Translations under genes and position numbers: made by a program
Notes under the pieces: generated by a model
The model's input: only the letters and a program-made list of their open reading frames with translations
Databases searched by the model: none
What the model was told of the DNA's origin: nothing
Shown: positions 34,027 through 40,676 of the stretch, piece after piece
Layout of the letters: every line of letters starts with the position of its first letter
Position numbering within the stretch: the stretch's first letter is position 1
Source: Geobacteraceae bacterium
GTDB taxonomy: Bacteria > Desulfobacterota > Desulfuromonadia > Geobacterales > Geobacteraceae
Direction of reading: 5' to 3'
Length of the DNA: 64,000 nt
Assembly (NCBI GenBank): GCA_009773645.1
Contig: WSYB01000018.1
Location: 117,452 to 181,451 of the forward strand

Positions 34027-34884
34027 TTAATCCTCCGCAACTTTAATCTGTTTACGCTTCACCCCTTCCGGTATTTCCTTGTAGTTGTCACGCGTTGAAA
34101 CGCGGCGCCCCGATTTTTGCTCCAAGTCGCGCCGGGCATTGCCGGCAACGGTTCCACCTTCCATGGAGACGTCGAGGTTTTCATTATAACCCTGGGCATC
34201 GCGGTTGCGGGCAATCTCTGTGGTGGACGCCTCCCCCAGCATGGTGAAGATCAACTCCAGGTCGGTCATGTGGTCTCGCAGATTGTCGCGCTGCTTGTCC
34301 AGTGCCTTGAATTCCTTGTATTCCGTTGGGGTCATGCCGAAGGTAGCTCGGCTGATCTCGGCGGTGAGGATGGAGTATTCCTGTTGTTCCTTGACGCCAC
34401 GCTTTTGCCATTCATTGGTCAACTCGTCGCGGATGGCAATGCCGCGCACCCGCTTTTCAATCCACTCATCGCTGTACCCTTTGGCCTTGTACAGCTCCCG
34501 CATCCGTTTAGCGGTGAGTTCCGGGTTCTCGATCTCCTCCAGCCGTTCGTAGCCGACCCGAGCCAGCCAGCGTTTGAAAGGTTCCGCCTTGGGGGAGGGA
34601 ATGGACTGGATCAGCCGCAACAGCTGTTCCGTGTCAGCGACATCGGTCAGGTAATACTTGCCGTCCGCGGCTTGCATTTTCAGTTGACTACAATTTGTAG
34701 CCAACTGACTCTCCTCTTTCTTCAATCTCGTTTTTAGTACACTCCAGTATTTTCTAGGATTGGGGCTTTCGGTCAAAACCTCGACCACATCCACTATGGA
34801 GAAATACCATTTCCCCTTTTTGGCATCCCATACTGAACGTATTTTCTTTGATTCGAACAGTTTTATTGCAGTTTCCTGGGTCAT
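34027..34884 (-). CDS. BRO-N/DinD-like protein (phage antirepressor family)
   Basis: A 285-residue protein. The N-terminal BRO-N domain (about 1-110) shows RSVWDAKKGKWYFSIVDVVE and a basic KYWSVLKTRLKK segment; the rest (about 120-285) resembles DinD-type C-terminal regions (GMTPTEYKEFKALDKQRDNL, STTEIARNRDAQGYNENL). Such proteins are accessory, often phage- or damage-linked, and probably bind DNA. No LexA site is visible upstream. It begins the accessory island between nifK and nifEN. Confidence 0.8.
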   Translation of the reverse strand: MTQETAIKLFESKKIRSVWDAKKGKWYFSIVDVVEVLTESPNPRKYWSVLKTRLKKEESQLATNCSQLKMQAADGKYYLTDVADTEQLLRLIQSIPSPKAEPFKRWLARVGYERLEEIENPELTAKRMRELYKAKGYSDEWIEKRVRGIAIRDELTNEWQKRGVKEQQEYSILTAEISRATFGMTPTEYKEFKALDKQRDNLRDHMTDLELIFTMLGEASTTEIARNRDAQGYNENLDVSMEGGTVAGNARRDLEQKSGRRVSTRDNYKEIPEGVKRKQIKVAED

Positions 34885-34945
34885 TGGAGAAACACTCCTT
34901 TTCAGCGCATCCTGCGACGGAATTGCCGAATGAGATGGAATTCAG

Positions 34946-35251
34946 TTATGGTTTTTTCGCCACGAATGAACTGTCATCACCATCGTGGAAATAGATCCTT
35001 CCGGTTAGCGTATCACCGTTGCAGTTGAATTCACCGAATCCGCATACCGGATCGCATTCATCATTGCCGTCCCAGGAAAACTTGTAACCTCCGGACTTAT
35101 CTTTGCGAATGTCCATCTGGCCGTCTACGCAGATGAAATGAAGCTCTCCCCTGTTGCCGGCGATGCGGATATAGCCGGGTTCTACGAGATCAATGTCTTC
35201 TTTGTCCCATAGCTCCATCTCAATGATTTCATACCTGCCATCGATACTCAT
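34946..35251 (-). CDS. Small acidic hypothetical protein
   Basis: A 101-residue acidic protein of unknown family (MSIDGRYEIIEMELWDKEDI; GNDECDPVCGFGEFNC; FHDGDDSS). It is predicted beta-rich. It begins 6 bp after the predicted PD-(D/E)XK gene, so the two form a pair; a small acidic partner after a nuclease would be compatible with an immunity or inhibitor role, but this is inference from position and charge only. Confidence 0.6.
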   Translation of the reverse strand: MSIDGRYEIIEMELWDKEDIDLVEPGYIRIAGNRGELHFICVDGQMDIRKDKSGGYKFSWDGNDECDPVCGFGEFNCNGDTLTGRIYFHDGDDSSFVAKKP

Positions 35252-35257
35252 AGCAGC

Positions 35258-35722
35258 TCAGTCGCTTCCTGTTAATCGGTTGAACCTTGACCATTCTGAA
35301 GTATTCTCGATATAGAAGATATTCTCTACACCAAGCGCTTCGTTAAGGCCGATCTTGTAAGGGGGATGGTTCTCGCTCCACGTCAGGTAAAGGTACCGCT
35401 CAAATCCTTGTTCCAGAGCTGCTTCTTTGTACTTTTTGTATCGTTCAACATCACCCATGCCGAAGAGTCCACTTGTCTTGACCTCAATCACCGCAAACTT
35501 TCCGATGCCCAAGTCTGCTTTTGCTCGGCCCTTTAGCGGGACCTGCTCGGTAACTTCAATATCAATACCTCTGGCCTTCAGTTCTTTTTGAATGCAGTGT
35601 TGGATTGTTTGCTCGAACACCCACCCACTCAGCCCTGCAAAGGACGGGTCATTCTTGCAAAAAACGTCAATCTCTCTCAGCTTCTCCCTGGCTTGAATCA
35701 AACATTTTTCGAAATAATCCAT
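35258..35722 (-). CDS. Predicted PD-(D/E)XK nuclease-fold protein
   Basis: A 154-residue protein. After an early GWVFEQTIQ segment, KADLGIGKFAVIEVKTS (about 87-103) fits the D...(D/E)xK catalytic core (Asp, then Glu-Val-Lys). Restriction-endonuclease-like domains with this spacing act in restriction, repair or toxin systems. The function is not known. Paired with the acidic small gene downstream. Confidence 0.6.
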   Translation of the reverse strand: MDYFEKCLIQAREKLREIDVFCKNDPSFAGLSGWVFEQTIQHCIQKELKARGIDIEVTEQVPLKGRAKADLGIGKFAVIEVKTSGLFGMGDVERYKKYKEAALEQGFERYLYLTWSENHPPYKIGLNEALGVENIFYIENTSEWSRFNRLTGSD

Positions 35723-35800
35723 ACTTTCTGTAATCGTTGATGTCTGCGACGTATTGGTTTTTCATTGCCTTCTCATTTTCTGAAAATCCTCTCAGCCCTA

Positions 35801-35848
35801 CGAATAAGAGTTTATGCGGCGGCTTCGCGCCGCATAAACTCTTATTCG
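35801..35848. terminator. Perfect 21-bp inverted repeat after the 383-residue gene
   Basis: CGAATAAGAGTTTATGCGGCG and its exact complement are separated by GCTTCG, directly after the stop codon of the minus-strand gene at 35849. It lacks a T tract but could protect or end that transcript. Confidence 0.7.
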
Positions 35849-37000
35849 TTATATGACGCGCAATAGCCCAACCTTCACCAGCCGTTGCACCAAACTCTTC
35901 CGCTGCCCATGGCCAGCCATGAACCGGCGCAGCTCGGCATCGAATGCCTGCCGGCTGGCGTGGCGGGAATATGCCTCGGCCAGATCGACCAGAGCCTGAC
36001 AGGCTTCATCGTACGCTTTTCCCGACCCTACAGTCACCCGCTGGTTGATGGCTTGCCACGCCTTGGGAAAATTCCCCGCAAGCCTCGCAAGGGATTCCTC
36101 GCGCTCCTTGAGTTGTTTGGCTTCCGCCTGCTCACGCCGCTTTTTTTCTCGCTGAAGACGGACTTCCTTGGCCTTTTCCGCAAACTGCCACAACTCCGCT
36201 ACCGTCCTTCGCGAAACTTCCAGAGGAGCATCTGCGGTGCTTTTACGCCAAGCCGAAAACCGGCTTTTCACCTCGCGCTCGGCCTCCTGTCCCTGGCCGG
36301 TCAGGAGTTTACACACCCAGAGACGCATCTCTTCCGCAGGCAACGCGGCAAGCCAGGGGTCGATCTGCTCATCTCCGGCCATGTTCAGTGCGACCGGCCG
36401 GTCCATCCCCGCGCCGGCGAGGAGATCGACATCCACCTCAAGGAACTCGGCCAGGGCCTGCTGCGCTGCGGTAAAAGGGGCGAGGCCGTCCGGTATCGGT
36501 GGTTCCAGCTCATCCTCGTCCACCTCGCCCATGGAGACCGCCGCCAGCCAGCCTACGTAAAGACTGCGCAGATCGCCGCGCAGAAGCTCTTCACGCAGCG
36601 GTGCAAGCCGCGCCATCCAGCCGGAGCCATCTTCCAAGCCGAACAGATCGTAATCCTCCGACTCATCCGGGCTCCAGCTACATAGCCAGTGGGTCGGCGT
36701 CGATTCGATCTCGAACACCCCTTTTGCCGTGAAAGCATTGAAAGACTTCCCGTCCAGCGCGGCATGGGGCAGACGAAGCATGAAAACTGCAGTTCCCCAG
36801 TTGGCCAGATAGACATGCGCATCGTAGAACCGCCGCATTAAACTCTCGGGATCACCCTTGAAGTTGCCCCAATGATACTCGTTGGAGAAACTGACCGGAG
36901 TGATGTGCCCACGAGAGGAGAGCGCCCGCATGTGCTCCATCTCCTGCTCCGAGAGTGGACGGTCAATGGCGAGAAACTCATAATACTGATATTCGCTCAA
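35849..37000 (-). CDS. Conserved hypothetical protein of the accessory island
   Basis: A 383-residue soluble protein opening SEYQYYEFLAIDRPL and containing SFSNEYHWGNFKGDPE and WGTAVFMLRLP; the second half has a long charged coiled coil (about 265-310, KEVRLQREKKRREQAEAKQL). I recall similar hypothetical proteins in accessory regions of many bacteria but no function. Start is TTG at 37000 with GGAGG 8 bp upstream. Confidence 0.75.
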   Translation of the reverse strand: MSEYQYYEFLAIDRPLSEQEMEHMRALSSRGHITPVSFSNEYHWGNFKGDPESLMRRFYDAHVYLANWGTAVFMLRLPHAALDGKSFNAFTAKGVFEIESTPTHWLCSWSPDESEDYDLFGLEDGSGWMARLAPLREELLRGDLRSLYVGWLAAVSMGEVDEDELEPPIPDGLAPFTAAQQALAEFLEVDVDLLAGAGMDRPVALNMAGDEQIDPWLAALPAEEMRLWVCKLLTGQGQEAEREVKSRFSAWRKSTADAPLEVSRRTVAELWQFAEKAKEVRLQREKKRREQAEAKQLKEREESLARLAGNFPKAWQAINQRVTVGSGKAYDEACQALVDLAEAYSRHASRQAFDAELRRFMAGHGQRKSLVQRLVKVGLLRVI

Positions 37001-37105
37001 CTACTCAGCCTCCAATAATGTTCCCTTGCTGGCGTACATGAACGTAACTTAAATTACGGCAGAATATTTGGCATGTCAAGCGCCAACGCCCCGAAGACAA
37101 AGAAG

Positions 37106-37145
37106 AAAAAAGGGACACTTCCGAATGCGGAGAGTGTCCCTTTTT
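37106..37145. terminator. Intrinsic terminator (GGGACACT type), island side
   Basis: AAAAAAGGGACACT...CCG-AATG-CGG...AGTGTCCCTTTTT forms a hairpin related to that at 33955. It lies downstream of the broken cupin gene (minus strand). Confidence 0.85.
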
Positions 37146-37172
37146 GGGTTTTAGGAGTGCACGGAGAAGGCC

Positions 37173-37561
37173 TTAGTGATGCTCTGCCGCCTCCGCTGCA
37201 TCTGCTTCGGCCTTCGTCTTGTGCACTGTCCCGTCGGGATGATTCGGAGGGGTGTAAATCGTGTACAGCCTGAGCGGTTCGGTCGAAGACGCATTTAGCA
37301 CGTTGTGGAATGTGCCGGCAGGCACCACAACCGCGTCACCGTCTCCGACGAGGTGTTCCTCCCTGCCATTGAAGACGAATTTGGCAGTTCCTTCTTCAAT
37401 GCGGAAGAACTGATCGACGTTCGGGTGTACCTCTCGCCGATCTCCTCATTCGGCTGCAAACACATCACCACAAGTTGGCTGTATTTGCCGGTGAATAACA
37501 CTTGGCGGAAGAAGCTGTTATTCAACGTCGCTTTCTCAATAGATCCAACATAGCCTGTCAT
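37173..37561 (-). pseudogene. Cupin-domain protein gene with a frameshift
   Basis: From MTGYVGSIEKATLNN the frame is open to PNEEIGE, then breaks near 37431-37436. One base inserted there restores EVHPNVDQFFRIEEGTAKFV, then GDGDAVVVPAGTFHNVLN and a His-rich end (AEAAEHH). The cupin motifs E-x-H-P...Q...E and H-N are split by the shift. Either a recent single-base loss or a sequence error. Confidence 0.88.
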
Positions 37562-37649
37562 TGTCTGTACCTCCCTGATGATGTTTCGCCACATGGCAAA
37601 CTTTGCATCCCACTATCTCTTTTGTGCATGGTTTCATTATTCTTGAACT

Positions 37650-37675
37650 CATCCGGACATTCCGGATGGAAACTA
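37650..37675. repeat. CATCCGGA palindrome (second copy)
   Basis: CATCCGGA-CAT-TCCGGATG followed by GAAACTA, upstream of the cupin pseudogene. Same core as at 12409 and 55597. The rest of 37562-38023 holds no gene that I can support. Confidence 0.85.
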
Positions 37676-37922
37676 CTTAAGAAAGATACCTATTAAGCGG
37701 CGTCTGTCAAACCTCCTTAAAATAAATTTTCTGGTTATGCACACTATTCAAGTTAAGCCAGCATTTCCAAAAGCATTAACCAAAGAGGGTACAGAGGACC
37801 ACAGAGGTAAACCAATTGTTGGGATTTTTAGACGAAATCCTGGCTTTGTTCACTGCTTGAATTTCAATCTTTTGCTTCTCCTCCGCTATCCGCCGTTCTC
37901 GACATCGTCAGCACCGTCCAGC

Positions 37923-37954
37923 AAAAAGCCGCTCCCTCCGGGTGCGGCTTTTTT
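37923..37954. terminator. Bidirectional intrinsic terminator
   Basis: AAAAAGCCGC...GCGGCTTTTTTT forms a hairpin; on the minus strand it would terminate the small-protein operon ending at 38024. Confidence 0.8.
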
Positions 37955-38023
37955 TCGTCTTCACCTATTTCGCCGGCAGTAACGAACACTACCGGGGCGC
38001 CGTCTCAATCGGCAGCAAGCGGT

Positions 38024-38320
38024 TCATCGCTCCTCGAGAATATCACGCATGGAGCCGACGAGGAAATCGAACACCTCTTCCCGTGCATTGATCCAGCGCG
38101 GCAGGACGCTGTTCAGGAGATCCTCGATGACGTGCAGGGTCCGTGCGTCGTCACGTCCCAGCGCGTCCATCACCGCCGCGAGCATCGGCAGAATCTCGTA
38201 AAGATCGTCCCGGTTGAACGGCGCCGGATCGGGCTTGCCGCTGAACTTCGGTGCGTCGCGGTTGACCACGTCCTTCGGATATTTGTACTTGAGGTCAGAT
38301 GGTTTGATGTGAATTCCCAT
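38024..38320 (-). CDS. Small conserved hypothetical protein next to nif genes
   Basis: A 98-residue soluble protein (MGIHIKPSDLKYKYPKDVVN, DDLYEILPMLAAVMDAL, HVIEDLLNSVLPRWI) of helical character with no known domain. The ATG at 38320 has an AGGAAAGGA ribosome site. It follows the Cys-tail protein gene by 41 bp and is likely co-transcribed. The location between nifK and nifEN suggests, but does not prove, a link to nitrogen fixation. Confidence 0.7.
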   Translation of the reverse strand: MGIHIKPSDLKYKYPKDVVNRDAPKFSGKPDPAPFNRDDLYEILPMLAAVMDALGRDDARTLHVIEDLLNSVLPRWINAREEVFDFLVGSMRDILEER

Positions 38321-38361
38321 GGGTTGTCCTTTCCTCTCTTCATGACCTGCGGCATTCGTTT

Positions 38362-38607
38362 TTACTTGCAGCCGCAGCCCCCGGTGGAACAGGAGGTCTT
38401 GCATCCCATCTGTACCTTCAAATCCTTGCCGTGAGCAACGCAACACTTTAGTGATTCGCGCGTCACGAACCACGTACCGTCGATCTCGGCTCCAACGAGT
38501 GCCTTCTCCTTCAGCAGCATCAGGACTCGCAGGTGGGTTGTCTGCAGCTCGGCCGCCGCCTCTTCAACGGTGATTAAATCCTGGGAATCGGTATCTGTGG
38601 TACTCAT
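38362..38607 (-). CDS. Small HTH (excisionase-like) protein with Cys-rich tail
   Basis: An 81-residue protein. ITVEEAAAELQTTHLRVLMLL and GTWFVTRESLK form a MerR/excisionase-like winged helix; the tail has six Cys (CKTSCSTGGCGCK plus earlier CC), suitable for metal or Fe-S binding. The ATG at 38607 follows GGAGG. Possibly a redox- or metal-sensing regulator. No family assignment beyond the HTH. Confidence 0.7.
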   Translation of the reverse strand: MSTTDTDSQDLITVEEAAAELQTTHLRVLMLLKEKALVGAEIDGTWFVTRESLKCCVAHGKDLKVQMGCKTSCSTGGCGCK

Positions 38608-38753
38608 GATTTCCTCCATTGCGTGGTATGCTGATGGTTAATACATGGAATATGCCATGACTGACAGCGGACTTGCAGGGCGTCTACCGGTCATCACGCT
38701 GCCGGGGGCCTGATTTGTTGCTTAATTGCTATTCAGCATTGCCCTCATTAAGG

Positions 38754-38789
38754 CAAAAAAAGGCCTGGAAAAAACCAAGCCTTTTTTGT
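38754..38789. terminator. Bidirectional intrinsic terminator
   Basis: AAAAAAAGGC...GCCTTTTTT hairpin between the 38994 gene and the 38607 gene (minus strand). Confidence 0.75.
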
Positions 38790-38817
38790 GCCATCCACCC
38801 TCTTTACGAAATTAATC

Positions 38818-38994
38818 TTATTTCTTGCCCGCCTCCGTCTCGGGGTATTTCACCGGGACCGGGTCGCAGACGCTAATCGGGTCGTAGGCTTTTGCGCCAC
38901 ACTGCCCACAGGAGACAGTTGCGTCGTTTGACAGAGCGCTTGCACGCCCGGTATCATCAATGGCGCAGAGCTTGTCGTAAATTCTCCCTTTCAT
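38818..38994 (-). CDS. Small CxxC protein
   Basis: A 58-residue protein (MKGRIYDKLCAIDDTGRA, VSCGQCGAKAYDP) with one C-x2-C and an earlier Cys and a later Cys, so possibly a small zinc or Fe-S knuckle. The ATG at 38994 lies 9 bp after GGAGG. Similar short proteins occur near Geobacter nif loci by recollection; function unknown. Confidence 0.65.
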   Translation of the reverse strand: MKGRIYDKLCAIDDTGRASALSNDATVSCGQCGAKAYDPISVCDPVPVKYPETEAGKK

Positions 38995-39135
38995 TACCGA
39001 CACCTCCTTACAGGTGAAAGTTATCCGCTTGCCCTATGAATAATGTAGCACATTACCCATGAAAATTGAATAGGAAATGATTGTCACTTTCATTGACTCC
39101 CGGTATTCCCCGGGCCGATAAACTTGACGTAAGTT

Positions 39136-39558
39136 TCAGCAGCAGCCGCAGTACCAGCCGGAAAGTTGCGGCAGGAAGGCGTTGTCGATGACATGGATGA
39201 TCCCGTTGGAGCATTCGATGTCGGTCTTGACGTACTCGGCGTTGTCAATCACCTGGGAGCCTTCCTTCAATTGCACGGTCAGGGACTTGCCATTGCTCGT
39301 CAAAAGTTGTTCGTCCCGGGCGATCTCGGCAGCGGTGAATTTTCCGTGTACTATGTGATAGGTAAGGAGTGAGACGAGTTTTTCCTTGTCGCCGGTTATT
39401 TCATCGACGTTGACCCGTTTGAAGGCGTCGTCGTTGGGAGCAAACAGGGTGAACGGCCCCGGCTCTTTGAGCGTGCCGGCCAAATCGGCCATCTTCAGCA
39501 TCGAGAGCAGAGTCTGAAACGAACCATCTGCGGCAAGGGTATCAATGATGTCTTTCAC
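39136..39558 (-). CDS. Fasciclin (FAS1) domain protein with Cys tail
   Basis: A 140-residue single FAS1 domain: FQTLLSMLKMADLAGTL, GPFTLFAPNDDAFKRV and the second conserved box SNGIIHVIDNAFLP. FAS1 domains are usually exported adhesion modules, but no signal peptide is present and the protein ends WYCGCC, an unusual Cys cluster. Its start overlaps the FKBP gene by 4 bp. Confidence 0.85.
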   Translation of the reverse strand: MKDIIDTLAADGSFQTLLSMLKMADLAGTLKEPGPFTLFAPNDDAFKRVNVDEITGDKEKLVSLLTYHIVHGKFTAAEIARDEQLLTSNGKSLTVQLKEGSQVIDNAEYVKTDIECSNGIIHVIDNAFLPQLSGWYCGCC

Positions 39559-40223
39559 TGCTTCACCTCCAGAAGCTCGACCTCGAATACCAGCGTGGCG
39601 TTGGGGGGGATAACTTTGCCGGCGCCGCGCTCACCGTAGGCGATCTCCGGTGGGCAGACCAGCCGGGCCATGCCGCCGACTTTCATCATCAGCAACCCTT
39701 CGGTCCAGCATTTAATGACGCCGTTCACCGGGAATTCGGCCGGCTGACCGCGCTTGTATGAGCTGTCGAATTCATTCCCGTCCACGAGGGTGCCGCGGTA
39801 GTTCACCTTTACCTTGTCGGTCGCAGCCGGGCTCGGTCCGCTCCCCTCCTTCAGCGAAAGGTATACAAGGCCGGACTCGGTCTTGACCGCTCCCTTCTCC
39901 TTGGCCGCCTTGTCGATGAGCTCCTTGGCTGAGGCAGCGAGCTTTTCCCCTTGGGCGTTACGGCGCGCGGTGGCCAGTTCCTGGATCTTCTGGTTGTAGG
40001 CGGCGAGATCCACAACCGGCTTCTTGCCGGTCGCTGCGTCCGTGAGGCCCTGCTTCACGAACTCGAACTCTGGGGGGGTGAGGCTGAAGACGGAGAGCTC
40101 GCGAGCAAGGGCAAGTCCGAGGGCATAGAGGGTCTTCTGGTCTTCGGTCTTCGGTTCATCCGCGGCGAATGCCGGGGTGGCGAGCAGGGTCATGAGGGTT
40201 ACAGCGATGATGATTCTGCGCAT
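39555..40223 (-). CDS. FKBP-type peptidyl-prolyl isomerase
   Basis: A 222-residue FKBP with a signal peptide (residues 1-20, ends AFAADEP), an N-terminal FKBP_N dimer region (about 30-115), and the isomerase domain (about 125-220; VKVNYRGTLVDGNEFDSSYK, PPEIAYGERGAGKVIPPNATL). Periplasmic folding factor. It overlaps the FAS1 gene and is divergent from nifEN. Confidence 0.93.
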   Translation of the reverse strand: MRRIIIAVTLMTLLATPAFAADEPKTEDQKTLYALGLALARELSVFSLTPPEFEFVKQGLTDAATGKKPVVDLAAYNQKIQELATARRNAQGEKLAASAKELIDKAAKEKGAVKTESGLVYLSLKEGSGPSPAATDKVKVNYRGTLVDGNEFDSSYKRGQPAEFPVNGVIKCWTEGLLMMKVGGMARLVCPPEIAYGERGAGKVIPPNATLVFEVELLEVKQ

Positions 40224-40540
40224 ACTTTTTTCCTTTCCAAGTGAAAATTAATCGGTTGGGCAGAATTTTAGCAAAGTTTTCGGATAAGGCAAGCGGCATC
40301 GATATCGAACGTCTCACCCTTATTCCTGCTGATTTCTATCATTTTGCCCGGTGAGCAAAATAAAAGAACGAAAATTTTAAAATTGCCACAATACCCCTAT
40401 ATGCGGGGAATGGATTTATCGTGGGAATGTTGCTTAATGTGCAAGGGGCTGCCTGATTTATAGGCAGATTCGTTGCCAGGGAATTCGCCTGGCAGAATAA
40501 ACCCAGCAAAAAACAGTAAGATAGCTGTGCCTGACAACAT

Positions 40541-40556
40541 TGGCACGGCAAATGCT
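40541..40556 (+). promoter_or_regulatory. Sigma-54 promoter of the nifEN operon
   Basis: TGGCACGGCAAATGCT keeps GG and GC with ten bases between. Predicted start near 40567, only about 26 nt ahead of the attenuator. The remaining 40224-40540 region likely carries activator sites; I see no gene. Confidence 0.88.
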
Positions 40557-40592
40557 GAGTAGGTTGCATCACGAATTTTTCTGAAGTCACTT

Positions 40593-40636
40593 TGGCAAAG
40601 GCGCCACCCATTCCGCAGAATGGGGCGCTTTTTTTG
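40593..40636 (+). terminator. ANTAR-type attenuator in the nifEN leader
   Basis: TGGC-AAAGGC-GCCA (40593-40606) is a hexaloop hairpin with A1 and G4. It overlaps the terminator GCGCC-ACCCATT...AATGGGGCGC plus seven Ts. No clear first hexaloop hairpin is seen upstream. Confidence 0.8.
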
Positions 40637-40676
40637 TTTCAGACAGGGACCGGGCATCCGGTTCCCGAGGTGTTCA

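Noticed and set aside
35801-35848. Inverted repeat considered as an integron attC site
   Set aside because: The conserved outer core sites (RYYYAAC and GTTRRRY) are not in place and no integrase is nearby; a transcript-end hairpin explains it better.
37737-37982. Plus-strand frame of 81 codons downstream of the cupin remnant
   Set aside because: No good ribosome site, no known domain, and it ends through a terminator hairpin.
38777-38794. Sigma-54-like match (GG-N10-GC, minus strand) ahead of the small Cys-tail gene
   Set aside because: It falls within a terminator hairpin and the -12 part is poor; kept out until a start site is mapped.
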